64,000 nt of DNA. Source: Archilochus colubris. Taxonomy: Eukaryota > Chordata > Aves > Apodiformes > Trochilidae. The first letter of the stretch is position 1, and each line of letters starts with the position of its first letter. The notes beneath the pieces were generated by a model, which saw only the letters and a list, made by a program, of their open reading frames with translations, searched no databases and was not told the DNA's origin. Where the stretch lies: the NCBI GenBank assembly GCA_023079485.1, contig CM041090.1, positions 6,198,519-6,262,518 on the forward strand, given 5' to 3'. A program made the position numbers and the translations under genes. This document shows positions 38,140-48,000 of the stretch, piece by piece.

Positions 38140-38647
38140 TGTAGTGGAACAAAGCAATCAGACGCCTCTGATTACCGAGAAGTGGGTGTGAGCCTGTATC
38201 AAATCCACCTGTGCCCAATTAGGGCAGCCCCCCTATTGAGCATGTGCAAGACCAGGGGGCCAATAAAAGGGTGAAACTCACAGCCACAGACTAGCTCACT
38301 CTCAAGCACTGTATTACCTTTATTGTGCCACTAGCGCTCACCACCTCCAAGGTGAGGCTCTCGTGGCACAGCTGGTTAAGACCCAGTACTGCAATGCCGA
38401 AAGCACTGGGTTCGAGACTCCACAGAGAGCCTCACCTTGGAGGCGATGAGCGCTAGTGGCACAATAAAGGTAATACAGTGCTTGAGAGTGAGCTAGTCTG
38501 TGGCTGTGAGTTTCACCCTTTTATTGGCCCCCTGGTCTTGCACATGCTCAATAGGGGGGCTGCCCTAATTGGGCACAGGTGGATTTGATACAGGCTCACA
38601 CCCACTTCTCGGTAATCAGAGGCGTCTGATTGCTTTGTTCCACTACA
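38140..38647. mobile_element. 508 bp palindromic (foldback) element with tRNA-like centre and LTR-like ends
   Basis: The left arm 38140-38362 and right arm 38425-38647 are reverse complements over 223 bp with only two mismatches (within 38341-38343 against 38444-38446, both transitions) and no net indel. The symmetry centre is 38393.5. The outer ends are TGTAGTGGAAC and GTTCCACTACA, giving TG...CA termini. The 6-bp direct repeat AGAGAG lies immediately outside at 38134-38139 and 38648-38653, and beyond it the flanks are unrelated. Each arm, read inwards, has a GC-rich stretch, then AATAAAAGG (38262-38270), then a possible R/U5-like stretch. The 62-base loop plus the innermost arm bases form a tRNA-like sequence. 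TG...CA ends and a 6-bp duplication are retroviral-integrase hallmarks, but head-to-head arms around a tRNA are not normal provirus structure. Alternatives are a long-TIR DNA transposon or a novel SINE-like foldback. No ORF is present, so it would be non-autonomous. Confidence 0.9.
38357..38430 (+). ncRNA. tRNA-like sequence with internal Pol III A and B boxes, centre of the palindrome
   Basis: The segment is 74 nt long, the length of a tRNA. The 5' GCTCTC and 3' GAGAGC pair as the acceptor stem, and pairing continues into the palindrome arms. TGGCACAGCTGG at 38364-38375 matches an A box. GGTTCGAGACTCC at 38409-38421 matches a B box and T-loop. The two are 45 bases apart, as in tRNA genes. 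CCCAGT and ACTGGG (38382-38387, 38405-38410) can pair around the middle region. The D arm and T stem are not clean cloverleaf arms, so I call it tRNA-derived rather than a functional tRNA and cannot assign an isotype. The first TTTT downstream is at 38519-38522, so a Pol III transcript would run about 165 nt into the right arm. Confidence 0.6.
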
Positions 38648-38653
38648 AGAGAG
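38648..38653. repeat. Right copy of the 6-bp target-site duplication, AGAGAG
   Basis: This is the partner of the copy at 38134-38139. It abuts the CA end of the 508 bp element, and the six-base length is typical of several endogenous retrovirus groups. Confidence 0.65.
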
Positions 38654-40163
38654 CAGAGTGAGTATCACAACTGCTGGTGAAATAACAAAGAGTGATCAAA
38701 GCACATCTGGCCTAAGACCTAATTACAAACCAATGAGAAACTAATTGTGAGTTCTACCCTGATACCCATAAGGAAGATCTCTCTCCATCCACATTTGGCA
38801 ATATTTCCTTTCAGTAGCACAACCATTTGAGCTGTCCCTGAGTAAAGCTGCACTGAGCAGATGTGCACAGGCTTTGTGCTTCATCTTCTGCATTGGATCT
38901 CAGAGGGCAATGGTTTTTCCTTAAGGGAAAACAGGTGGTCCATTGAGACTAAGCAGCAAACAAGTTTTAGAGAGGAGAACATGCAAATCAAATATCAGTT
39001 TGAAAAATGATTTTTTGAGTGTTCTGTGGAACTGAAGTGAAACCAAACCGAATAACTCTCCATATTTGTGTGTCTCCATGGCCACAAAGAGAATAGACTT
39101 CAGTATACTAAAAGTGACAGATGATGCACGCTTGCAGCAGTGTAGTGCCACAGAGCAGTCATGTTTGGAGAAACAATAATTGTACAGTGTCTGGAGAACT
39201 GACTGTGCAGTAAAGAAATTCTTAGCATTTTAGATACATATTAAATATATACAGCAGAGGGCACTAGTGTTATGGAATTGACCGTAGAGTTGGTATTTTG
39301 GTACTAGGATAATGAAGGGGGGAAAAAATTGCTGAGAAGAGAAGGAGTTGTCAGGAAGGTCTAAAGAAGTTGGTTGATGTTCTGTGTTCCATGTGTGGAT
39401 TTATAAAGCTAAACCTCTGTGTATCTCTGGCATTATAGGCAAATACTGAATAGCTAATTACTCCAATACAGAGTTCCAGATGGGTCTTTATCTTAAGCCC
39501 ATCAAAATTTTTCCATAATGTTCTTCAAGGCTTTAAATTAATTTTCCACAGAGTTTTTGTGCTAGCTAATTTTTTTTTCAGGGATCTTATGGTTTAAAAT
39601 TACATTGATGTGAAATAACTGCACCCAGACTTCCTAAACACTTAAGCTCTGAGCAGTGGAAAACCAGCAGTAGAAAAGAAAGGACCTTTTTGATATATTC
39701 CTACTCCCACTAGGAATCTCAGTGCAGTATGCAGTTAGCTGGAGACAAAGTTCAGTGGTTGGAAGGGAGGACTTGCAAGGCACTGCCCAGCAGAGTTTTT
39801 GTTGGTCATTGGGGCTTTTATGACTCATCAGCTCCCCTGTCCTTAATGGCACCATCCCCAGTGAGTGTGTTCTGATGGTAAATACTTCATTTTGCTTCCT
39901 GTATTACCAAGGAAGAGAGAGAACAAATTAGTAATGTAAATAAATCCAAAGTTAACTTAAATGTTGGCTACAAAATCCAAGATTTTCTCTCAGTGCCTCC
40001 CAGAAGATGTTCCAGTGGATTGGTAATATAGATCTTCTGAAATTATATATTAAAAAAGATACACCTTAGGCTGTACTTTAGACAGAAAAGTCAAACACAC
40101 TGACAGATCTGAAATTGTATCTAGGACTCTCCATCCCCATTTCACAATACATACCATTGAATT

Positions 40164-40186
40164 TATATATATATATATATATATAT
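40164..40186 (+). repeat. (TA)n dinucleotide microsatellite
   Basis: An uninterrupted TA run of about 11 units lies between ATTGAATT and TCTCACAATAGG. Confidence 0.95.
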
Positions 40187-41099
40187 CTCACAATAGGTAC
40201 AGTTGGGTGCCAAAGGAGCAGCTGCAGGGAGCTGTGTGCACACACTGGGTGATGCTGAGGGCATCCCTCATGCCCTTTCTTATTTTTCCTGTGCTTCTTT
40301 GCTCTGCACATCTCAAAGTTCTCCTGGTCCTTCAGGGTATCTAGCTTACAGAAAGGAGAGCACAGAGCAGCAGAAAGCAATCCAGGGAGGCCATAAAGCA
40401 TCTTGCATAGCTGGCCTTGGCTAGTGAATGGGTCAGAGCCAGCCCAAGGAAGGTGTGGAGGTAAGGATTACTGGCAGCTCTGGAGCTGGGTGCAGCAAGC
40501 TGAGTTCTCAGATCAGTTCCAGTGAAAACGTCATCATTTCACTAGTGCAATGATGGTTTGATGTGTTTCTGTACCTGTTCTATTACTTGTTGATGGAATT
40601 TATTATCTTGAGGGGATAAGTTTTAGGAGAATTCAAAAAAATTACAAAAAAAGACAAATCTACTAAACAAAGAAAACCAACAACTACTGACAACAAAAAC
40701 CAGTAATTAAATCACATTATACAATCATATCAACTAACAGAAGATGGTTAATGACTATTCAATATAAATATTCAGTGAGCACAGTTGTTAAAGAGCCTGA
40801 AATTTGTATTAATCTCATTGATAAAATTCTTTTGACCACAATGGGCACGTTCTTCTTCATGAAAGCATAAAAAAAATAAGAACCAGGTCCTTTTCATCCT
40901 CTTTTAGCACAGTGATTTATTAAAGTTGGATATATTTTTTAACTTTTTATATTCTTTATTTTTCAGCATCTCTTTAGAAAAAAGTGACCTTGTAAACCTG
41001 CAGTAAAAAAGAATCTGTGTACAGCAGCCACCCCTCATCTAATCAAGTATATTATATCGTATCATATTATATTATTATTATTATATTATCCTAAAGCCC

Positions 41100-41215
41100 C
41101 AAAGCTGATGTTCAGAGTTGCAGAGATGGGAGTAATAATCTTCAGAGTCATGACAGAGTGTAAGGCATAGACAGAAAAGCTGAGTGACTTGCTCAAGGTT
41201 GCAAAACACCTTCGT
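41100..41215 (+). mobile_element. Possible MIR-like ancient SINE
   Basis: AAAGCTGAGTGACTTGCTCA followed by AGGTTGCAAAACACC resembles the MIR block that reads TTAAGTGACTTGCCCAAGGT then CACACAGC. Upstream the match fades. It lies in the presumed LRRC4C intron about 1.2 kb before the coding exon. Confidence 0.35.
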
Positions 41216-42341
41216 TTCATGAATCTTTCATACCAAGAGTGATGTTTTATAAATAGCACTAAGAGAGCAGATCAAAGATACAGTCCAGACTTTCCAGTCC
41301 CCATTCACAGGTTTTTAACCTGTTTTTAAATTGGATTTCTCTGCAGTAAATTATTAAAAGCAAGAGGAGAACACTTGCTAGGCCTGAACAAGTTTTTTAA
41401 AAATGCAGAAATTCTCAAGCATCCATTGTCTGAATATATAATTAGGAAAAAAAAGTCTTTCAGTAAATGGATTACTGCAAGATGCAAGTTAACATGTTTT
41501 TTTCCTGTTTTGTTTCTTTTTATTTTCCAAGAATGATAGTTGTTGTTGTTGGTTTTTAACATAAAATGAAACAATTCAGAGCCTCCAGTGGAAAATCTTT
41601 GCCTTACGGTATGTTGTTTTACTGAATATATGTATTATTCATCTGGTTGCTCTGGGTTACAAACATGCCTTAAGCTTGCTGTAATTTATAAGACTGTACT
41701 TTTGGCTGATTTATAGGAAATATCATTAATCTCTACAGCAGTGAGACCTTGCACTGAGCAGCAGATTGAAAATGAACTGAGGACAGGAGGCTTTAGGAAC
41801 TACGACAAATGAATCAGTAAATTCTTAAAATGGTAATGATCATTTGTAGCCCTTCCAGCAAGATCTGTAGGGGGTTTTTTAGAGGTACCAATGAAACTGC
41901 CAACCTTGAAGCTACTGAGATATTTTTCAGCATTTAAATAGCTATTCTTACTTTTGTGTGCAGCACACATTTACTAACGAGTGTTTGTCTGCTGGGTGCC
42001 AAACAAAATTGAGGAGGAAATACCATGAAATTGGATGATGTTGTTTCATGGAAGGAAAGAGTTGATGCCCAGCATGTTTCTTTTGTATTTTATTTTTAAA
42101 ATTTGAAATAGGCCTAGCATTTGCATGAGCTGATAGATTCAGTATTAAAGGCTTTTCTTCTAGTTAAACTCTGATGCAGGAATGACACTTCTGTAGGCAA
42201 AGATTTTCACCCATACAAAACAGGACTCTCAATGTGCTCTTCATAGTATCCGTTGTGTTGTCTTATGTCTCAAGAAGGTTAAAGACTTGAATATTCTGGT
42301 ATTTGTTTTTTTTAGAGAGCACACTTAAATATTTGAGGTTA

Positions 42342-42365
42342 ATCTAATGTTCTCCTTTCTTTCAG
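42342..42365 (+). promoter_or_regulatory. LRRC4C: Splice acceptor (polypyrimidine tract and AG) of the LRRC4C coding exon
   Basis: A candidate branch sequence (CTAAT, 42344-42348) is followed by a pyrimidine-rich run and CAG ending at 42365, 42 bases before the annotated ATG. LRRC4C coding exons in other vertebrates are preceded by spliced noncoding 5' UTR exons, so this is the expected position for an acceptor. It implies that the upstream 42 kb is intronic. Confidence 0.75.
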
Positions 42366-42407
42366 GCTATTCAAACTTCAGAAGGTCCAACACCAAATAA
42401 ATTATGA
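42366..42407 (+). other. LRRC4C: Short 5' UTR segment of the LRRC4C coding exon with an upstream ATG
   Basis: The 42 bases between the acceptor and the main ATG form the last piece of the 5' UTR. They carry an ATG at 42404 with A at -3, four bases before the main ATG and in another frame. That frame stays open for 17 codons and stops at TAG 42455-42457, so it overlaps the start of the main ORF. The main ATG at 42408 has a poor context (T at -3, T at +4). An in-frame ATG at 42420 (Met5) has A at -3 and could serve as an alternative start. Confidence 0.7.
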
Positions 42408-44324
42408 ATGTTGAACAAGATGACCTTACATCCACAGCAGATAATGATAGGTCCTAGGTTTAACAGGGCCCTATTTGACCCCCTGCTTGTGGTGCTGTTG
42501 GCTCTTCAGCTTCTTGTGGTGGCTGGGCTAGTGAGGGCTCAGACTTGCCCTTCTGTCTGTTCCTGCAGCAACCAGTTCAGTAAAGTGATTTGTGTACGGA
42601 AGAACCTGAAAGACGTCCCGGACGGGATCTCCACCAACACCCGCTTGCTCAACCTCCATGAGAACCAGATCCAAATCATTAAAGTCAACAGCTTCAAGCA
42701 TCTGAGGCACTTAGAGATCCTGCAGCTCAGCAGGAATCACATCAGAACAATCGAAATAGGGGCTTTCAATGGTCTGGCCAATCTCAACACTTTGGAACTC
42801 TTTGACAATCGTCTGACCACTATCCCAAATGGGGCTTTTGTATACCTGTCAAAACTGAAGGAACTGTGGCTGAGAAACAACCCCATTGAGAGCATCCCCT
42901 CTTATGCTTTTAACAGAATCCCTTCCCTCCGGAGGCTGGATTTGGGTGAGTTGAAAAGGCTTTCATACATCTCAGAAGGTGCCTTTGAAGGTCTGTCCAA
43001 CTTGAGGTATTTGAACCTTGCCATGTGCAATCTCCGAGAGATCCCTAACCTCACCCCCCTTGTAAAACTGGATGAGTTAGACCTTTCTGGGAACCACCTG
43101 ACTGCCATCCGGCCAGGTTCTTTCCAAGGGTTAATGCATCTTCAGAAATTGTGGATGATACAGTCCCAGATTCAGGTGATAGAGAGGAATGCTTTTGATA
43201 ACCTGCAGTCCCTCGTGGAGATCAACCTGGCACACAACAACCTGACCCTTCTGCCTCACGACCTGTTCACACCACTCCGCCTGGAGAGGATCCACCTGCA
43301 TCACAACCCTTGGAACTGCAACTGTGACATCCTTTGGCTCAGCTGGTGGATTAAAGACAAGGCTCCCTCCAACACCGCGTGTTGTGCCCGCTGCCACACG
43401 CCTCCCAGTTTAAAGGGGAGGTACATTGGTGAGCTGGACCTCAACTACTTCACCTGCTACGCTCCGGTCATCGTGGAGCCCCCAGCGGACCTCAACGTGA
43501 CGGAGGGCATGGCCGCAGAGATGAGGTGCCGGGCATCCACCTCCCTCACCTCCGTCTCTTGGATTACTCCCAACGGATCCGTCATGACGCACGGGGCCTA
43601 CCGGGTCCGAATCGCCGTGCTCAGTGACGGCACGTTGAATTTCACCAAGGTGACCGTGCAAGACACGGGCCTGTACACCTGCATGGTGAGTAACTCTGTG
43701 GGGAATACCACGGCCTCCGCCACGCTGAACGTGACTGCCCTGGATAACCCCGGCTATACCTACTTCTCAACCGTCACAGTAGAGACTGTGGAACCTTCTC
43801 AGGACGAGGCACAGACCACAGAGCAGGTTGGGCCCACGCCGGTTACCAACTGGGAGACCACCAACGTGACAACCTCACTCACCCCACAGAGCACAAGGTC
43901 GACGGAAAAAACGTTCACCGTCCCCGTGACGGACGCGAGCAACGGGATCCCGGGGATAGATGAGGTTATGAAGACTACTAAAATAATAATTGGTTGTTTT
44001 GTGGCTATCACTCTCATGGCTGCTGTAATGCTGGTGATTTTCTACAAAATGAGGAAGCAGCATCACCGGCAGAACCACCACGCTCCGACACGGACTGTGG
44101 AGATCATTAATGTGGATGATGAGCTCACGGGTGACACTCCCATAGAGAGTCACTTGCCCATGCCAGCAATAGAGCATGAGCACCTAAATCACTATAACTC
44201 TTACAAGTCTCCTTTCAACCACACAACAACAGTTAACACAATAAATTCAATACACAGTTCGGTGCATGAACCGTTATTGATCCGAATGAACTCAAAAGAC
44301 AATGTACAAGAGACTCAGATCTAA
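42408..44324 (+). CDS. LRRC4C: Leucine-rich repeat containing 4C (netrin-G ligand 1, NGL-1), complete single-exon coding region
   Basis: This is a postsynaptic adhesion protein that binds netrin-G1 through its leucine-rich repeats and recruits PSD-95-type scaffolds (family knowledge). The 638 residues show an N-terminal hydrophobic signal segment (about 25-44, cleavage likely near Ala44-Gln45) and an LRRNT cysteine cluster (C47, C51, C53, C62). About nine LRRs follow (77-300), then an LRRCT cap (C304, C306, C325, C326, C329, C350) and one I-set Ig domain (about 353-443, C374 and C425 with the DTGLYTC motif). A Thr-rich linker, one transmembrane helix (about 524-546) and a cytoplasmic tail ending ETQI, a class I PDZ ligand, complete it. 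Sequons include N278, N363, N389, N411, N433, N441 and N486. From memory the human protein has 640 residues; this one seems to lack one residue near 290 and one near 473. The start at 42408 matches the family N-terminus [11 protein letters not shown]. The frame is intact. Confidence 0.98.
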   Translation: MLNKMTLHPQQIMIGPRFNRALFDPLLVVLLALQLLVVAGLVRAQTCPSVCSCSNQFSKVICVRKNLKDVPDGISTNTRLLNLHENQIQIIKVNSFKHLRHLEILQLSRNHIRTIEIGAFNGLANLNTLELFDNRLTTIPNGAFVYLSKLKELWLRNNPIESIPSYAFNRIPSLRRLDLGELKRLSYISEGAFEGLSNLRYLNLAMCNLREIPNLTPLVKLDELDLSGNHLTAIRPGSFQGLMHLQKLWMIQSQIQVIERNAFDNLQSLVEINLAHNNLTLLPHDLFTPLRLERIHLHHNPWNCNCDILWLSWWIKDKAPSNTACCARCHTPPSLKGRYIGELDLNYFTCYAPVIVEPPADLNVTEGMAAEMRCRASTSLTSVSWITPNGSVMTHGAYRVRIAVLSDGTLNFTKVTVQDTGLYTCMVSNSVGNTTASATLNVTALDNPGYTYFSTVTVETVEPSQDEAQTTEQVGPTPVTNWETTNVTTSLTPQSTRSTEKTFTVPVTDASNGIPGIDEVMKTTKIIIGCFVAITLMAAVMLVIFYKMRKQHHRQNHHAPTRTVEIINVDDELTGDTPIESHLPMPAIEHEHLNHYNSYKSPFNHTTTVNTINSIHSSVHEPLLIRMNSKDNVQETQI

Positions 44325-45050
44325 AAGATTTATGACATTATGGGGCTGGGGTGGGTACAGTGAGAGATGGTTTATAAGACAAATGACACAAATGACTGGG
44401 CTAAATCTACTGTTTCAAAAAAAGTGTCTTTACAAAGAAAAAGAAATTTATTTATTAAAAATTCTATTGTGATCTAAAGCAGACAAAATTATGTGTATTC
44501 CTCAGAACCTGTTTTTGCTGCACTTATTTACCCTCCTGTTTCCCTTTTTCCCTTCCCAACCTATTCTGATTCCCATTTGCCATATTTTTCATAGGAGATC
44601 TTGATTCCCTAAAAGAACTGGTCTAGGAAATTTTGTAAGAATTCTGTTACACTTTGGGAATTTATATGGTGAATTCTAGTGGTGAGATTTGGTCTATTTT
44701 GTCATTTTTCCTCCTTTTTTCTTTTGCTTTCTCATGCCCTTTTTGAAATCATTCAGTAGAGAATGGAATAATAACTGCTACTTTACAGGTGCAAAAGACA
44801 AACATGAAAAACTTTTTTCTCATGTAATTATTTGCTCTGTATTGCCTGAAGGCACCATTCTGCGAAAAAAATGGAAGAGAAAGTAGAAAAACCACAAGAA
44901 ACAAAAAAACAAACATAAAAACCCCAAGAAATTAATTTACTTGTGAAAACTTATAAAACCCATGATCTTTTAAACAATTCTAGAACCAGAATTTGTAGCT
45001 CAAACACTAAACAAAGATTATAAATAAAATACTGGTTTTTTCTGTACTTG
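44325..45050 (+). other. LRRC4C: Proximal 3' UTR of LRRC4C with a candidate poly(A) signal
   Basis: Sequence directly after the TAA stop is AT-rich, has no repeat insertion, and holds no other gene. An AATAAA hexamer at 45023-45028 is the first canonical poly(A) signal I noticed; weaker ATTAAA-like strings occur near 44455. The true 3' end may lie further downstream because brain-expressed LRR genes often have long 3' UTRs. The end coordinate is a guess. Confidence 0.4.
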
Positions 45051-48000
45051 GGTAAAGCTCATTTATAGTCGGGATCTAAACATCAAAAGTTTGTTAAAAT
45101 TCTTCTGATATTCTGCTGTGATGGTCCAAAACACAAGCCCTTTAAAGAGAGAAATTAAAACATTTTGGATCATTACTGAAGAATAGCAGTTTTCCTTTTG
45201 GTTTATGGAGGCAGCATACTGGCAAATAAGGGTGTTTGACTTGTAATGCAAGATTTAGTTTGTTTCTTCTAATGATGTTTTCAATTATTACATCACAAGG
45301 TGTATTTCACAGTGCCAGAAGAAGTTCTGGAAGTAGTTTCAGTAATCAGTGAAATTATTAGACAAGGCTGAATATTTTGTTCTGTTGTAGTTTTGGGTAT
45401 TTTTTTCTACATACAACTGTGAGTAAGAAAAGTCATCTTTATATGAAAGGTAGTAGTTTACAGTTCAGTTGTTCTGGTAGTCCTAGACATAAAAATGAAA
45501 TATGTTCAGCTATAATGCCTATGATCAGAGCTGTATCCCTGTGTGCACAATGACACTAAAATGCTGCTAATCGACTAAATCATGGGAAGAAGTTCAAGGA
45601 TTTGGTTAAAAATTTCAAAGAAGAAAGTCAGCCAAGTCAGAGGAGAGCATCTGTATGTCATTTGCATGACAAACAGACTCCATGCAGAACAACCAGTTTA
45701 GATTAATTTAAACTCCATTTCCTTTACCAACATGAAATGTATGCCCTTTCTATTTATATATGTTCTTTGAATTAATTTATTGGGATAGGAAGGGTGTATA
45801 CCATGCATGCTGAAAGCTGAAGAGGAAGGCTTTGCATAAGAAAATCAGTCTCAGGACACGGTGTTCTTCTAATTAGAAGTTCTGCCAAATTAAAATACTT
45901 TGTGCATCAGCAACACAATAGAAGCATTTTAAGATTGTTTAGGTTAGGAAAAAGAATCAAATATATAATTTCTGAATGTCTTTTTTACCTATTTTTGTCC
46001 TTAACTGTCCTTACTGTGAGTTCTCAGGGTCCTGTGCTAGGTAAATAATGTTCTTAGTTCATATCAAAATCTCTTTGAAGTTTTCTAGTATGCAAGCAGG
46101 ATGAGGATGCTACTGAGCAGTAGCTTTCTGTCCTGTATCTTTAAGAAGGAATTTCTGTTAGTTTCAGGGGTCAATGTCTCTTGTTGGATGCACAGTTCTC
46201 AAGGTTACAAGTGAATATTGTAGCCCTGATTTAAAGAGTAGAAGAGATAGGTAACAATGCAACCTTGCAAGGAGTCTGCTCAGCATAATACCAAATAAAA
46301 TCCCAAGTTCTTTCATAATATCGAGCAAACATTTGGCAAGGCATTATCCATTGAAGTACTACATGAAAAATAATACCTGCTCTAAGGGAATATTAATGGA
46401 GAGCAAAGATGGACTGGCATGTAAAATGTTGCAGCTGTGATTGATAGCTTTGCCTGTTTCTTGGAAGTGCAATGGAGCATTTAGTTGGTGATTTATGTTA
46501 AACCTTGTGATAGAGCTTGTTAGAAACACTACAGTTACACATTGCTGTTAGTACTGTGCCCATCTGGCTAGTAATATTGTATCTGTGGTCGACGCTTATC
46601 TGAAAATCAAAAAAACCAAACAACCAACAACCAGGAAACCTAAATCTGGGTGCTCTGCAATCAGCAGATTTATGCTAAAAATAATGGTTAGTCTCAAACC
46701 AGTATTTCTGAAAGCACTTATGGTCACCATGGGTTTACATACAGGTAGTTTTTGCTAACTCCTACAGGCTATGCATAGGAGGCCTTCAAGAACATAAGGT
46801 AAAATAAAAGGTATAGCCATTGCCAAGTGGGGTACCAGGTCAGTGACAATCTTTATTCCTCTTTGGAGTAATGCAAGATAACATCAGTGACTTTTTATAA
46901 ACATTATGCTAATTTTTACTGATTGTTAAGCTGGTTTTATTGGCTAATAAAAAAATAATATAGCTTGCTTTCTCATGGTGAGGATAAAGAAAAAGCATTT
47001 TGGTGTGTTTGATTGGGTGAGTATATGTGTTATGTGGAAACTACGTGAGTTATGATTTTCCTGTATCTTCTCCATCCTTCTTGGAATCACAAAGGTTATT
47101 CCAGACTCCTTCCTAGTTCTAGGAAAAAAAACCCCAGTACTTTTATATATTAATGAAATACTAAAGTTAGAGACTGCCACAGCTTAAACTGTGACCTGAG
47201 CTCTTGAATGAAGTGAGAGGAGTTCTGTGTTTTGGTGCTCAGAACTTGTGCCAGTGCCTCCTGGGGCTGCTCCAGAGACTGCAAGGTTAAAAATGAAGCC
47301 TGGGTCTCCTGAATGGCAGAGCACAACTGGGAGGAAGCTCTGACAAAATAACAAAATTTCTCTTGCAGGTGACTGCATTGTAGGCAGTGTGTGAGGTAAG
47401 AAATGGTGCAAAAAACCCTGTGGTCTTGATTATGAGCTATCACTTTGTAGTGAGATCACGTGAAAGGACAAATTATTCTTCAGTTCATTTGATGGAGTCC
47501 GAAGATTTTTGCCTGCTGTCCTGTAAAAATACAAATTGCAACTAATTTTTTTTCCCCCGGAATAGTCATGGAGTCTTCCAAACCTTGTCATATTCAGAAA
47601 TAACATATTAAATCAAAACAAGTGAGTTCTGTTCAATTCACCAGACAAGGTATGGACATTTTATTTTACTTTGAAAAGGGCTAACTGTATGAAAATTATT
47701 ACAGTAATTGTTGTTATTTTGCTAAAAGTTTCTAATGCATTAAAAATTATATGTAATTGTTCCCTGTCCCCACTGACAGCATTATAGGTTAATCACAGCA
47801 TTAAAGATAACAAAATGAATACTGTACTTACTTGTTCTAGCTTCACAGTCCTGGGAAAATATTTCCGAACAGCTATTATGAGCTTTTCTTTGTCAGATAT
47901 GCCCATTACTGTAGGCTTTTCAATGATGAGAATGGAAAATCTTTTCAACCTATTCACCCTTCTCTAAAATTTCTATTCCAGTTTTTAAATGAGCTAAGTA

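Larger units (their letters stand above)
38654..42341. other. Noncoding DNA upstream of the LRRC4C coding exon
   Basis: Presumed intron. It holds the TA microsatellite at 40164, an ATT-rich stretch near 41047-41089 and a possible MIR-like piece at 41100. I see no additional exon with convincing coding content. Confidence 0.65.

Noticed and set aside
38357..38430. A functional tRNA gene
   Set aside because: A and B boxes fit, but the D arm and T stem do not form clean cloverleaf pairs, and the acceptor stem is continuous with the long palindrome. tRNA-derived is the safer call.
38140..38647. Palindrome as a sequencing hairpin artefact
   Set aside because: Not excluded, but less likely: the ends coincide with TG...CA and a 6-bp direct repeat, and flanks beyond are unrelated, whereas artefactual foldbacks normally continue into flanking sequence.
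42528..44183. Minus-strand frames of 60-102 codons across the LRRC4C exon
   Set aside because: They are shadows of the conserved + strand coding sequence.
47150..47443. 97-codon minus-strand frame after LRRC4C
   Set aside because: No motif or codon pattern supports it. It ends in simple context and is not linked to an obvious exon.
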